Shown here in pieces: positions 33,950 to 46,689 of a stretch of 64,000 bases of DNA. Position numbers and translations under genes: made by a program. The notes beneath the pieces are model-generated. The model was given only the letters and a program-made list of their open reading frames with translations. It did not search any database and was not told the DNA's origin. Source of the stretch: Geosiphon pyriformis. Its lineage: Eukaryota > Glomeromycota > Glomeromycetes > Archaeosporales > Geosiphonaceae. The stretch's first letter is position 1. The number at the start of each line of letters is the position of its first letter. Where the stretch lies: positions 20,657 through 84,656 of the forward strand of contig JAAOMT010000769.1 of the NCBI GenBank assembly GCA_016748015.1, in the 5' to 3' direction.

Positions 33950-36030
33950 CAATTATTTGTTTATTTTTTACTTTGCAATAACTAAATATTGCATTTATTT
34001 CTAGTAAAATTAATAATATGTATATTAAAATTGATATAAAAGTATTAAAAGCAAAGTATTATACCATAATTTTTGGAATTAAATAGTTAAAAAAAGTAAA
34101 ATTTTTTTTAGATTATAAATTTTATAAATTTACAATTTGTAGTAAAGCCATATTAATTACAATTGAATACTAATATTAAACTATTTTTTTTGTAATAATT
34201 TAACAACAATAATTACACTACAATAATAATAATAAATTTAATAATTTTGATAATTTTAAAGAAAAAAAAGATGGTAAAAAGACCTAATTAATTTTTACTA
34301 TTTTTAATAATAATAAAAAACTTTTAGATAATATATATGTTAATAATCAAATATTGATTGTTAATAGAAAAATCTATTTATTATAATATATTTAAAAGGA
34401 TATTCAAATAACAACTTAAAAAAAAATTTATTAATAATATAGTTTTTGTATATAATACTAATACAACTATTTTTTTACTCCTTAATAATAAATACAAATT
34501 ATGTTTATTATTATTTAAAGATTAAGAATCGGTCAGCTTAATTCTAGATAAAAAAAGCAAAGTAGTATAAAAAACATTTAAAAAAAAGTGTTTAAAATTT
34601 AATTCTTAATAATTAAACATATAAATAAAACCAAAAATATCCAGTCTATTTATTTAAAATATTATTAATTAAATTAACAAAATAATAAATTTATCAAAAA
34701 AAAAATTAAATCAAAAAATTAAAATTTATACAAAAAACCAAGAATCAATGAATATTTTTGTTATAATAATATCTAAGAAAAAAAAAATTATAATTTTGTG
34801 TTTATTATTATTAATTAAATACAATTACTAAAAAAAACATGTATTTTTTACTAAAAATTAATAATAATACTTTTAATCAATTTAATAGCTTAGCATATTT
34901 TACAAAAATTGATTTAACTGTTAAATTTNNNNNNNNNNNNNNNNNNNNNNNNNNNNNNNNNNNNNNNNNNNNNNNNNNNNNNNNNNNNNNNNNNNNAACG
35001 AATTTAATTATAACATTAAATATTGCAAAAAAACAAACAATTAAAACATAGATATTTTATTTCGATTGGTTATTCAGTAAAATAAAACAAATCAGTAAAA
35101 ACTAATAAATTTAATTATTAATAATATATATTAAAACCAAATACAACAATGGACTTAGAAAACTACTTAGCATTTATCAAATTTTTGAATAAAAAATAAT
35201 ACTCACTAAAATATAATTGACATCAAAAAGAACATTTGTAAAAACAATCAAATTTTTATTTGATTTGCCAAAACCAATTATATAAAAAAAAAACCAAAAA
35301 AATCTTAATTAATTACAAAAAATTATTTAATTTAAAAAAAGAGAAATCAGGATTTATAATATACATACCGATTTTTTAACAGAACATTTCAGAAAAACAA
35401 AAACTATTTAAAAAACATTAACACAATATTATTGGTTAATATTAAAAAAAGATATAACAAAATACATTATAACTTATCATATTTGCTAATAAAAAATAAA
35501 TCTAATCGAAAAGAAAACATTTATTCCATATTTGTTAATTAATCTTTTAACAGAATTGAAATTAATGTTGTAAACTACTTAACAATAACCTTTAATAAAA
35601 ATAAAAATATTATAATAGTAACTAATTGCTATTTCAATAGCCAATTTTATCTATGAAAAATTATATATAGATGTAAATATTTTTAAGAATTACTTTCAAA
35701 TAGAAAAAAAGCTTTTTTTAGCTTATTAATAAAAAAACTATTAAAGAAACTTGAAATATATCACAAATTTTTTTCTTTTTATTATTTACAAATTAATAGA
35801 TTAATAAAATATTTTAACTGAATACTTTATAAAACTTTAGCAAAAACTAGTAAAAAAATAAATCTATAGGACAAAGTTTTGTTTTCAGCTTTTTTTGTTT
35901 ATAGAACAGTAAATTATAACATAACTGATTATGAACTTTTTTATTTATTTTATAAATATATAATAATATTATCTATTAAAACTAATATTGAAACAATACT
36001 CTTTAAAGAAATAACAAAATTAAGTTATAA
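33950..36030 (+). pseudogene. Decayed Ty3/Gypsy polyprotein
   Basis: Read across many stops, three regions appear in the Ty3/Gypsy order. Near 34050-34130, TIIFGIK.LKKVKFFLDYK resembles the segment after the protease. Near 34870-34928, FNSLAYFTKIDLTVKF is the start of the reverse-transcriptase palm (KIDL motif), cut by an N gap. From about 35380 to 36000 there is an integrase: a zinc-binding-like start with TQYYWLILKKDITKYIITYHIC, a core where expected Asp codons have changed, then IYHKFFSFYYLQINRLIKYFN and WDKVLFSAFFVYRTVNYN. Long terminal repeats were not found. The element is dead and probably lacks much of the RNase H part. Confidence 0.65.
34929..34996. other. Assembly gap (68 N)
   Basis: A run of N inside the decayed Ty3/Gypsy element, just after the KIDL motif of the reverse transcriptase. 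Confidence 0.99.
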
Positions 36031-36257
36031 AAACTTTTTACAATAAAAATTTAGAACAATTTTAGACTTTTTAATAAAAACACAAATAATTGTTTATAAA
36101 AAAATAAAAACATTTCAAGAAAAACTTAAAAAAAAGAAAATCAAAACAATATTTTTAGTAACAAATTTTTAAGTTAATAAAAAAATTATTCATAATTAAC
36201 AAAATATTAAACAATAAATTTTATATATTGCAGAATTAATATAAAACAATATTTAAT

Positions 36258-36315
36258 CTGTCTCTTATACACATCTAATTGTTTTATGGAATATGAAGAT
36301 GTGTATAAGAGACAG
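36258..36315. other. Two inverted Tn5 (Nextera) mosaic ends: sequencing-library artefact
   Basis: CTGTCTCTTATACACATCT at 36258-36276 and AGATGTGTATAAGAGACAG at 36297-36315 are exact 19-bp hyperactive-Tn5 mosaic ends in inverted orientation. The 20-bp spacer (36277-36296) is an exact copy of 36430-36449 downstream. Composition changes sharply here, from AT-saturated transposon DNA to milder Sel1-coding DNA. This is adaptor sequence left in the assembly, and the join is suspect. Confidence 0.97.
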
Positions 36316-36439
36316 GAGAAGTGAAGTGGATAATAAAACTGATACCAAAGTAAGAGAAGAATCTACCTTATAATTTACAAGGGGTATAAAACGAGAAATG
36401 GAACAAAACTTTTTTATCGAAAGTCTGAAAATTGTTTTA

Positions 36440-38060
36440 TGGAATATGATGTGTATTTATATCTGTTTTGTAAAGGTTATCATATATGAGAAAATTTAAC
36501 ATTGCACAAAACAATTTGCACACATCAATCGACTTCTTATGATAATGGAATTGGTACTTCACAAGATCAAAGAAAAGCATATGAGCTCTATTCAAAAGCT
36601 GCAGAGACAGGTAAGATAAAGGTACAATAAAATCTTGCACTTTGTTATGCTAATGAAGAAGGAACGACAAAATTTTTTTAAACTCTATTCATCAAAAGCT
36701 GCAGAGACGAGACATTTAAAGGCACAATTCAATCTTGCACTTTGTTATAACAATGAAGAAGGAACAAAAAAAATCAGAAAAATCATTTGAACTCTATTCA
36801 AAAGCAGCAGAGGCAGTGATACAAATGCACAATACAATCTTGCACTTTGTTATGCTAATGAATGGGGAATGACAAAAAATTCAGAAAAAGCATTTGAACT
36901 CTATTCAAAAGCAGCAGAGGCAGTGATACATATGCACAATACAATCTTGCACTTTATTATGCTAATGGATGGGGAACGACAAAAAATTCAGAAAAAGCAT
37001 TTGAACTTTATTCAAAAGCTGCAGAGGCAGGAAGTTTAGTCACAAAAATAGTTCATGGTACATATTACTGAAAACAAATAGAAATAACAAAAGATCTGGA
37101 AATCCGAGTCTACAAAGGAGTATCGAAATATATTATCGAAATGGATGGGGAACAGTAAAAAATTTCAAAGAAACATTTGAATTCTATTTAAAACAGCAGA
37201 GGTGGGAAATCAAAACGCACAATATAACCTTGGATGGTGTCAGGAAAATGTATAGGGAATCACAAAAAACCTAGCAAAGCATTTGAACTCTATTTAAAAA
37301 CAGTGGAAGTAAATGACCTATGTGATTTTTCTGATTTGAATTTCCATGACTTTACTTTAATGAATCCAGACAATCTGGAATATATTATTTTACAATTCCA
37401 AAATCGAAGCTTTAAATACCCAGATAATTTAAGAGTAGAACTTTTAGATTTTGAAACTTTCTTTCATCAGCTTTCAGATGAATTCAAATGTTTTAAATGT
37501 GGCAACCTGGGGCATAATCATTAATGGATCTGCTATATGTCCATTTTGTGAATTTTCATGATTATCAAAGATTTGGAACAAGCAGAAATGATAATATTGA
37601 TCCATATATATAATATACACAGTGTAGTTCTGAAAACTGCGGAGGCGGCCTGAGATTGATTTCTTCTAACGAGATTATATATTTAAATCAGGTAGAAGCG
37701 GGAGTATTTGGTATTTTTAAAGAAGATGGATGAGGACAAGAAAATTCAAAAGTATGAACGAACTGGGGTTACAAAAGTTAAAGTATCTTAAAAATAGTCA
37801 AAATATAAAATATATTAATTCAGATGAGGTATTTCCTTTTAAGAAATCTATGTAATTTTTATTATCCCTATTTCTTTTCTAACACTAAAAATTGTATTTT
37901 TATAGTTTATTGCGCATCATAAAAATGCCGCTTGCAAATACATCCTTGAATGCTATGGAATAACTAAAGATGTTACAACCGATGGATTTGTTATGGTTTT
38001 ACCATTTGGGGAACACGGGAACCTCAGAGCTTTTCTCAAAATGAACGAAAACACTCTTAC
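36440..38060 (+). pseudogene. Sel1-repeat plus kinase gene, broken
   Basis: Four or more Sel1-like units are visible across frameshifts, such as NGIGTSQDQRKAYELYSKAAETG (near 36540), NLALCYNNEEG, YNLALCYANEWGMTKNSEKAFELYSKAAEA (near 36830) and KPSKAFELYLKTVEV (near 37270). A short conserved segment follows (VNDLCDFSDLNFHDFTLMNP, near 37307), then Cys pairs (CFKCGNLGH near 37490 and CPFCEF near 37539). A kinase N-lobe fragment follows, HHKNAACKYILECYGITKDV and then FVMVLPFGEHGNLRAFL (37912-38040), after which the sequence fails. Sel1-kinase fusions are common in mycorrhizal fungi; Sel1 repeats act as protein-binding scaffolds. The 5' end abuts the suspect Tn5 join, so part of the damage could be assembly error. 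Frameshifts within the repeats argue for a true pseudogene. Confidence 0.75.
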
Positions 38061-38099
38061 TTCGTCATATTGTTGCCTAAATGAGCTGTGTACAATTTC

Positions 38100-38850
38100 T
38101 TTTTATAACAACAGCAACAACAACAATAACAGCAATAAGATGATTTAGGCTTCGTTTGAAGCATAAAATATACCGTATTGCTAAAAATTCTTTGTGCACC
38201 AAAAACAGAGAAGTTTATTAACAACCGATTTTAATTCTTTAGATATTACTCTAACCTTCTTTTATGCTTATTCCTATTTATTAATGTAGAAGAAAATTTG
38301 GGGTAAAACCAATCTTAAGTTAAATCAATAGTATAATAACGATATTATTTACTATTAACAAGATTAAAGAAATTAATAAACACGCTTATTTTATCATTGA
38401 TATTGCATTTAATACTATTGATAAACAAGTGGATTAAAGTTTCGTATTGTTCTTAAAATCCGATTTGCCAATCTAGAAAAATACACTTTTGTTCATGATC
38501 TTGAAGATGTAAATTGAATGTTTGCTATGGATGCTTGAATTAATGTTTTTCATTTGGATGTTGATAAATGAAAATTTATTTTTCAGCTATAAAGAGAATC
38601 ATAGTGTTTGCACCTGAGTTATTATGTCTAAAATTGTTTCATATTATTGTTCTAATACTCTTTCAAGTGACCTTTGTTAGAAATATACATGATAAGAATT
38701 AAATGCATAAATGCCAAAGCAATATATTGAAATGTTTCTAAGAAACCATCATTTTCAGTTCAGTAGATTTACTAATTGTATAGCCTCAGTTTTGTAGACT
38801 TCACTGTAATAATTAATATAATCTGCCCTACAAACTCTTTCTTAAGACTT
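38100..38850 (+). repeat. Left arm of a second inverted repeat (kinase C upstream region)
   Basis: Reverse-complement match to 40235-40790. Shared blocks include AATTCTTTGTGCACCAAAA, AAGTTTATTAACAACCG, TTGAATTAATGTTTTTCA and CTCTTTCAAGTGA. This arm has about 210 bp extra (about 38240-38445). It starts just after the kinase fragment of the Sel1 pseudogene, and includes a CAA/AAT microsatellite at 38112-38141. Confidence 0.8.
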
Positions 38851-40234
38851 GGATCCAAAAAAATATTTTATAAAAATATATTTCAATAAATTTAATACTA
38901 ATTTATATTAAATCAAATTATACGATTTCAAAAAGTTATTTCTAAATTATAATTAAAACATAAATTATTGTTAATCCGAGAAAAACGCTACAAAAAAATA
39001 AAAACTGGCATGTATTATACTTATTTCATTCATTTTAAATGCTTTCTTGAGATTTTTTACACAAAGAGTAATAATAAATTGTTTTTAGACGAGATTTTGA
39101 ATCTAAAAAATATTCATAGTTTGAATAAAAAATAAAAATAAATAGTTTATTGTTTTAAAAATCGTTTTTTCAAACCCTTTATTAAAATAATTTTTGAAAA
39201 CAATTTTTTAAAAGCAGAGATTATATTTATGTTTTTTTTATATTTACATAGTTTTAAAAATTAATTAGCAATATTATTCTTTAATAAACAGGTTGCAGTA
39301 AGTATAGTACACAAAGATGTTACACAAATATTTTGTTTCATTGTCATGTTATCTAAAAAAGTAGCTTGACTTTTTTCTGAATCAAACATTTATTGAATGA
39401 GCTGAATATGCACAGACTCTCTCCAATATAAATGAGCTGTGAAAAAACTGCAATACACTGGATGCTATAAAAATTAAAATATTTATTTAAAAAATAAAAT
39501 AATATTTGTTATTTTAAGAAATATATTTTATTTACTTTTGGCCATGTAAAATCTGTTCATAATAATCAGAGGCTCATTTTTTTTTGCTTGACATCAACAT
39601 TAAATAAATACGAATTAATTAATTATTCAAATTATTTTGAGAAATATTTTAATTTATTTATTTAATTAAATAAAGTAAGAAACTTTCACACTAATCTTAG
39701 AACAATAAAAAGCTATAAAGCTGATTTTCGAAATAATTTTAGCATTTTTTTTGGTAATTCCTTTTTTTTTGAAATTTTTCAAGAAACTCAATAATTAATT
39801 TCTTTATTAATTAATTAAATAATTTTTAAGATAATTTTTTTGCAATTAATAATATAATTCGCATGTACTTTCAATAATATTTACAAAATATTGTGATTTT
39901 GATAATTTCATTTGATATTTAAGAAAACAAAATAATATTTAAAAATTACCAATAACTATATATTCAATAATTGAAAAATGACAGATTTTTATTGCATGAA
40001 ATTTGTTAAAATAAACTATAATTCTTAAATAAATAAATAAAACATAAATTTAAGCCTTTTTATTATTACTCATTTGTTTAGATATTTTTTGACTTTATAA
40101 GCAACATTTATTATAACATCAAAAAACAAAAAAAAATTGTTAATTTGATACCTTTTTAGTAAAAGCAACATTGTCAAGTATAATCAATAAAAGTGCTTTT
40201 CGCACTTTTAATGAGAATATTTTTGTGAATCCAA
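38851..40234. other. Spacer of the second inverted repeat, no gene recognised
   Basis: About 1.4 kb of AT-rich sequence between the arms. I see no open frame of note, no transposase and no RNA gene. Confidence 0.6.
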
Positions 40235-40790
40235 GTTTTTAAGTGAAGTTTGTAGCGCGGATTATCTTAATTCTTACAGTAAAGTCTATATGACTAAAAA
40301 AAACGGCATGCAAAACTGAGGCTATAAAATTGGTAAATCTACTGAACCTAATGGTTTCTTAGAACCATTTCAACAAATTGCTTTAGCATTTATGCATTTC
40401 ATTCTTATCATGTATATTCCTAACAAAGATCACTTGAAAGAGTATGATGAACGATAATGTGAATCTATTTTTAAACATAATAACTCGGGTGCAAACACCA
40501 TGATTCTCTTATAGGTGAACAATAATTTTCATTATCAACATCCAAGTGAAAAACATTAATTCAAGTATCCATAGCATACATTTAATTTATATCTCAAAGA
40601 TTATGAACAAAAGTGTATCTTTCTATGTTGGCAAATCGGATTTTAAGAATAAAAGCGGTTGTTAATAAACTTTTCTGTTTTGGTGCACAAAGAATTTTTA
40701 ATGATTTTTAGCAATATGGTATCTTTTCTGCTTCACACGAAGCCTAATTCGTGTTATTGTTATTGTTCTACAAAGAAATTAAATACCTAT
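40235..40790 (-). repeat. Right arm of the second inverted repeat, upstream of kinase C
   Basis: Counterpart of 38100-38850. On the plus strand, codon-like text can be read across stops (GYKIGKSTEPNGFLEPFQQI, then YIPNKDHLKEYDE and NNSGANTMILL, about 40318-40515). This suggests an old coding remnant of unknown family. The last part, from CACACGAAGC at about 40735, is the same 5' flank that precedes kinase copy A. Confidence 0.75.
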
Positions 40791-41006
40791 TTAGCATGAT
40801 TTGTAGCGAATCACAGTCTGATGAATAAGGTTAATAAATCGATTGTTTAGACTATGCGAACATAGAGAAACAATATTAATAAGAACTCGCATTTTAGACA
40901 AATTATTTTCTAAAGGTATTCTCAAATAAAGCTTTTAAAAAGAAACCTTTTTCGAATAATAACCTATTTACTTTTTATCCTTTATCCTTTGCTCTTTATC
41001 CAAATC

Positions 41007-42496
41007 ATGGAAAACAAAGAAATTAATAAATATCGTCCAGAAGTTCATGATTGCAACGAGTGTGAAAAATGTCAAGAGAGTATTAAAAATAATAATAATA
41101 ATTATTGTAGTGCATGCCAATTCATATTTTTTGAAAAACTTTACAAAGACTTTTCAAGTGGCAATCAAATAGTTGATGAAACAATTAAGAATCCAATGTA
41201 TATTCCACCTAATGAAGATGAACATAGAATATATAATGGTGAATTGAATTACTATGAATGGATTCCATGGGAACGGTTGTCGAATATCAACGAAATTGCT
41301 AAAGGAGGGTTCGGTATAATCTATAAAGCAACCCTAATTGATGGATTAATTGATGTAAGAAGTATAAAGCATCATGGTTCAATGGAACATGAAAGAAAGG
41401 GAGGGAAGAAAGTAGCTATAAAAATTATAAAAATGGACAGTGAAGAAGTGTTCAAAGAGGTAAACAAACTATTATTATTTACATTTATATTTATATATTA
41501 ATTTTTATTTCTTCACTGTATATTATCTATTTACTTTTTACACTATTTGTAGTTAAATATTCAAAGAGCTATGTTTATTAAGAATCGGTCTTTAAGTGCT
41601 CTTGTCTCTAAAATGTATGGGATTACGCAAAACGCTGCAACACTCGAGTATGGTATTGTTATGGAGTTTGCCGAACATGGAGACATGCGAAAATATTTAT
41701 CAAAAAATTTTCATTCTATGAGTTGGGAATATAAATTATTCATCGCGCGTTTTATAGCTTCTGGACTTGATTCAATTCATTCTTCTGGTATGGTTCATCG
41801 TGACCTACACTCGGGCAACATCCTACAATATAAATCTTTTTACTTTAATGCACGAATTTGCGACCTCGGATTATGTCAACCTACCAACACAAACCATGAA
41901 GCAACAACAACAGAGGAAAAAAAGATATATGGAGTGATTCCATACATTCCACCAGAAGTTTTAAGAGGAGAAAAGTTTACATTGGCCGGTGATATTTATA
42001 GTTTTGCCATGTTATTATGGGAATTAGCAACAGGAAAGCCTCCTTTTCATGATCGTTCTCATGATCACTTTCTTATAATGGATATTTTAAATGGTCAAAG
42101 ACCTAAGATTACTTCCCCACTTATTCCACTTTGTATTGCCGAAATAATTGAAAAGTGTTGGGATGCTAATCCTGAGAATCGTCCTAGTGTGAAAGAAGTT
42201 CGACAGAAGTTGGTTAAACTTGAGGATAATAATTTCGAGTTTTTAGAATCAGATAAATACGTGAAAGAAATGGTAAAGAACGATTCTACAACAACAACAA
42301 CAACAACAAAAAGCATTCATCCAGGAGCAGTTTATACAAGTCGTGTTTTGACTGCAAAGATCGTTGATTTTTCAAAAGGTTAGTTTATATTGATTAATTC
42401 ATTGATTTAATCATTATACAGTATATTACAATTTTCTATCCATTATACTTTATAAAAGAATTAGTGTTTTTGCCTGAAGGTAAGAAGTTACATTAA
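41007..42496 (+). CDS. TKL-type protein kinase (copy C), intact
   Basis: Exons 41007-41459, 41553-42378 and 42465-42496 join in frame. The second join makes the tail VDFSKVFLPEGKKLH; without it the frame would stop at 42383. ATG 41007 gives MENKEINKYRPEVHDCNECEKC. An N-terminal Cys-pair region (residues about 14-40) precedes the kinase domain: glycine loop AKGGFGIIYKA, lysine VAIKIIK, HRDLHSGNIL (catalytic Asp), CDLGLCQ at the DFG position, IPPEVLRGEK at the APE position, and GDIYSFAMLLWELATGKPPF. All residues needed for phosphotransfer are present. A Thr-rich repeat (from an ACA microsatellite) lies near the C terminus. The family is hugely expanded in Glomeromycotina; the substrate is unknown. 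It is the only one of four related copies here that looks functional. Confidence 0.88.
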
Positions 42497-45400
42497 TCAT
42501 TAATCATTAATGCAACTTATTTTCTTGTTTAACGGTATTTCTTTTATTATAAATTATATTTAGATGACTTTTAATACATCTAGAAAAGGATTTCTTAAAG
42601 GCGGAGTTTGATTTATATTATTTATATACTAACAAATCAATTAATAGAAATCATTTACCCTTTCATCAAACTATTATAAAATAATCAAAATCAATATAGA
42701 CATCAGAGATATTTGAAATTTAAACGTGATTTTGACGTCTAAAAAAGTTCTATTGTCCTTCTTTTAATCACCGAAAATTACTTCATAAATTTATTTTATT
42801 AATAATTAAACGTCGGTAGCTTTATCCCTAAACTTTCGGATCATTAAAAATCTCTTATCAAATTAGCCCTAATTTATCATCTTTAGAATTATTCCTCGGG
42901 CATTACAATATCATTTAAAAAAAATAATATTTGATGTTTCAGTTAAAAATTTTCAAGTTATTGTTTCACTTTTATCTCAAGAAATTAATTAAATTATAGT
43001 TTTTAAAAAGCCAAATGGGTTTAAGAATTTTCACTGGTTTTTGATTATTTATATGATCTTTTAAAAATTCAGTATTTTTAAAAAATGTTACAAAATAACA
43101 TATGTGCAATTAATTAATTAAGAGAGTTTAGACTTGAGAATTTAATGTGCATAAATTGATTATTAACTTTTATTTTTTATAGATTTGATATAAAAGCTAA
43201 TAATTTAAATCTTAAATCTAATAAAGAAGTTCTTTGATTGTTAAATATATTGTTAATAAAGTAAAATATGTAGTGCTGCTTAAAAATTTTGTTGTTTTTT
43301 CAAATGAACATAATAGATAGATAAGCTTTTCAACTTTTTTTATTTATTTAAAATCAAAAATAAAATAGTTAATTTATTCCTATTTTGATAAATTTTTCAA
43401 TTATTTTTACATTGTATTGCTTTATACAATGCCTTAATTAAGTGTTTCAAATTAATAAGTTTTTTCAAAACTTTTAAAATTAAGCTTTACTAAGTGGTAA
43501 CATCTTAAATTGGTACAAAAATTCTTTTGTTAGATTTAAAGCTCTTTAATTTAAAAAAATGAGCCTAATATTTATTATAATAAATAAGAAATAAATTATG
43601 AGCTTTATACAGGTAAAAAAAAATTTAATATTAAAACAATTATTTAAACTATTCGAAATTGTAAGGTAAATAGTATATGTAAAACAAAAAATAAATTTGA
43701 TATTTATATCTTGAAATACTTTAAAAATTTTGTATTATTGTTTATAGCTCTGTGAATAATTTTATTATATAAATTAATTATCTTTTTATTAAATATATAC
43801 AAAAGTTTTATGACAATATTTTTTTTAAATAATCATATAGTATTTTTTTAATTGTAAATAAGACTTTATATAATTAAAAATTTTTGGTTAACTAATAAAT
43901 TGTAATACCAATATATAATTAGTAAAAACAGTTTAATAATTGATAATAAAATGGCTTTTTTTATAATATTATTAAGTAATTTAACTAGTTATTATCTTGT
44001 AAATTTAATATTTTATCAAATAAGTAATTTAATTATTATATTATAAAATAGTTTATAATTAAGATATAGTAAATAACAAAATGTTTTTAAATTTCATGTT
44101 TTCTAATAATACAAATAACTATAAATTATTTATAATAAATTTAAGCAATTAAAAATTAATATATTCTTGTTTTATTACAAAAAAGACTTAATCTTATTCT
44201 ATAATTGTTGTATGTTGTCTATTGAAGTGGTTTTAGTTTTTAGGTAAAATAGTTTTGTTTTTTTATAATCAAATATACTTTGCAAAATAATAAGCATAAG
44301 ATAATAAAGTATTAAAAAATAAAATTGTGAATATTTAATAATACTATATATTCAAATTTTTTTATTTTTATTGTATTTAAACTAATAATAAATTTAACTA
44401 ATATTAACTCTTATTTTATTTTATTATTTAATTATAATTTATTGGCTTATAAGTTAATATTGTACTTTGGTAAATAATTTTAAAAGTTTTAATAAATTTG
44501 AAGTTTTAACAATTAAGTTGTAATAATTAATAATATTTAGTGGTTGATTTTTTTGACATATTAACGAGTTTATTTTGGTGTTTATTACTTTTTTGATATG
44601 TATTTTAATATTTAACAAGTTAATTTTATGTTTATTTTTGTATTTTTTACCAGACAATTTTTAATATTGTAATTTTAATGTTTTTTGTAATTAAATATTA
44701 TATACAACAAAACAAAACAAAACAAAACAAAAATAAATAAAATAATAATAATAAATAAAAAATTAATATTTTGTTAATAACTATAATCAAAACTATTGTT
44801 TTAGTGCTGTTAGATTCTTTAAATAGGTGTTATTAGTATTAGTTTTTTTTAATAAACTAAGTATTAATAATAAGTAATTTCAACAAAATAAATATAAGTT
44901 CATGAAATTTGAAATTAAATATTGAATAATAACTTTAATTTTATTAAAATAGACTTTATTTTAAGTACTAAATTTTTTAATTGCTGAAAATACTTAATAA
45001 AAATCAAATTTTAATGATAAAAAATTTTTTTTTTGCTTTTAATATTACTGCTATATATATACATAAATCTTTGTAATATAAAATTCCTAAATATTTTAGT
45101 GATTTTTACACTTTTTGAGTTATTGCTAGAATTTTTAATATTATATTATCTACTAACTTTTAATATTTAATTGGTTATTTATTCTATATATTTTTTCTTT
45201 ATTATTTTATAAATAATACTGGTTAAAAATTTTTAAGTAATTAACAAATAAAGTTTTAACTAGTTAGAAGCATTAATTTAAACACTTCAGAAAAATAGTG
45301 TTTTTTTTAAAATTTTTTAAATAATTTACATTAAATTATACTTAATGTATAAAAAATTGTGCTTGGTGGTTTGTAAACAAAGATAAGGCAAAATATAATA

Positions 45401-46689
45401 ATTATAATTATAATTTGACAAGATCATTTTGTAAAGAATACTTTGTATGATTTTTTTTGTAATTCTTATAGTGAAAATTGATTATTTTAAATTCCAATAA
45501 AAAATATATATATATAATCATATTTTAATAAAAACTTAATTAAAAAATAAATTAAACTTGATAATCAATTTTCTTTAAATACTCTGTTTTTAATTAATTT
45601 AGAAATATAATTGATTGAAAAAAAATATAAAAAGAAATTAACAGATATTTTTTCAATTTTAAACCCTATTTTTTTAATTATTTTTTTTCTAAAAATCAAT
45701 TTTTTTACTTGATTTCTAAAATTATTAAATATTAGTTTTTTTACCATTTAATTGAAAATTAATTAATCATATTTTGAAATCAAATACTTGCAATTTATTA
45801 AAATTTATTATTAAAATTTAGAATTCATATAGTTATTATATTTTTTAAATTAAATTATTATTAAAAATACTTGTATTTGCATTTTTTTGAAAATTTTTGT
45901 ATTAACATCTTTAAAATTTTGATGAAAAAAGTTAATAAAAAAATATTTAGAATATGATAAAACCTGCTTTTAAATACCAGAATCTCAAATTAATCATAAT
46001 AAAATTAGTCAAAAATTATAAATATTTTAATATACAAAGTGATGTTTATTGCCATTTATGATTTTCAAATTATCAAGCGTTTATGAATTTACAAGCTTAT
46101 AATTTACTTAATTTTATTTTAAGATAAATCAGTATTCGAAATTTCAACTTAATAAATAAAATTTTAAAAAAGAATTTGTTTTTATTAGAATTTATCAATT
46201 ATTGATAAAACTTGAATCATTCTCAAATATTAGTATTTTTAAAAATATATTTTTATTTAGATTTGAAAGAAATATTTTTAACGTATATAAATTAATCTAA
46301 TAAATATTTCTAATAAAAATAAAAATAATTTAAAACATAATAAACGTTATCTAAAATATATCCCTGTTAAAAAGATCAAATTCAATCTCATTATAGAATT
46401 ATTTAAAATAATATGCTTATTACATAAAGAGATGACATGATTATTTTTTTAGTATCTAAATATAATCGATAATAAAAATTATACTTTACATGGTTAAATT
46501 TAAATTTCTAACTTCATATCTTTAGGGAGAACCCTAAATTTTTTAAATTATAGAAATCGAAACCCAAAGTATGAATTATTGTAATATAAATGAGAATATG
46601 TGAAATAAATTCATCGAAATCAAACTTTAATAAGAAAAAAATTGAATCAAGATTTAGATAAAAAAAATTGATTGATTAACCTTTGCTCA
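42497..46689. other. AT-rich intergenic DNA with kinase-unit flank, no gene recognised
   Basis: The first 650 bp match the 3' flank of kinase A (compare 42530-42610 with 3250-3345, and 42825-43115 with 3435-3665). From about 43150 to 46100 the DNA is AT-saturated without recognisable genes. A CAAAA microsatellite is at about 44706-44730. Open frames such as 44454-44657 and 45565-45747 are low complexity only. Confidence 0.6.
46100..46560 (+). repeat. Copy of the kinase-unit 3' flank
   Basis: Resembles 3835-4290 in the same orientation (shared AAGATAAATCAGTA, AATTTATCAATT and TGATAAAACTT, and the later GGAGAA block). In copy A this sequence lies downstream of the kinase; here it lies upstream of copy D. 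This suggests that kinase units were duplicated head to tail and then rearranged. Confidence 0.7.

Noticed and set aside
36258-36315. Natural transposon end or small inverted-repeat hairpin
   Set aside because: Both 19-mers are exact engineered Tn5 mosaic ends used in library preparation.
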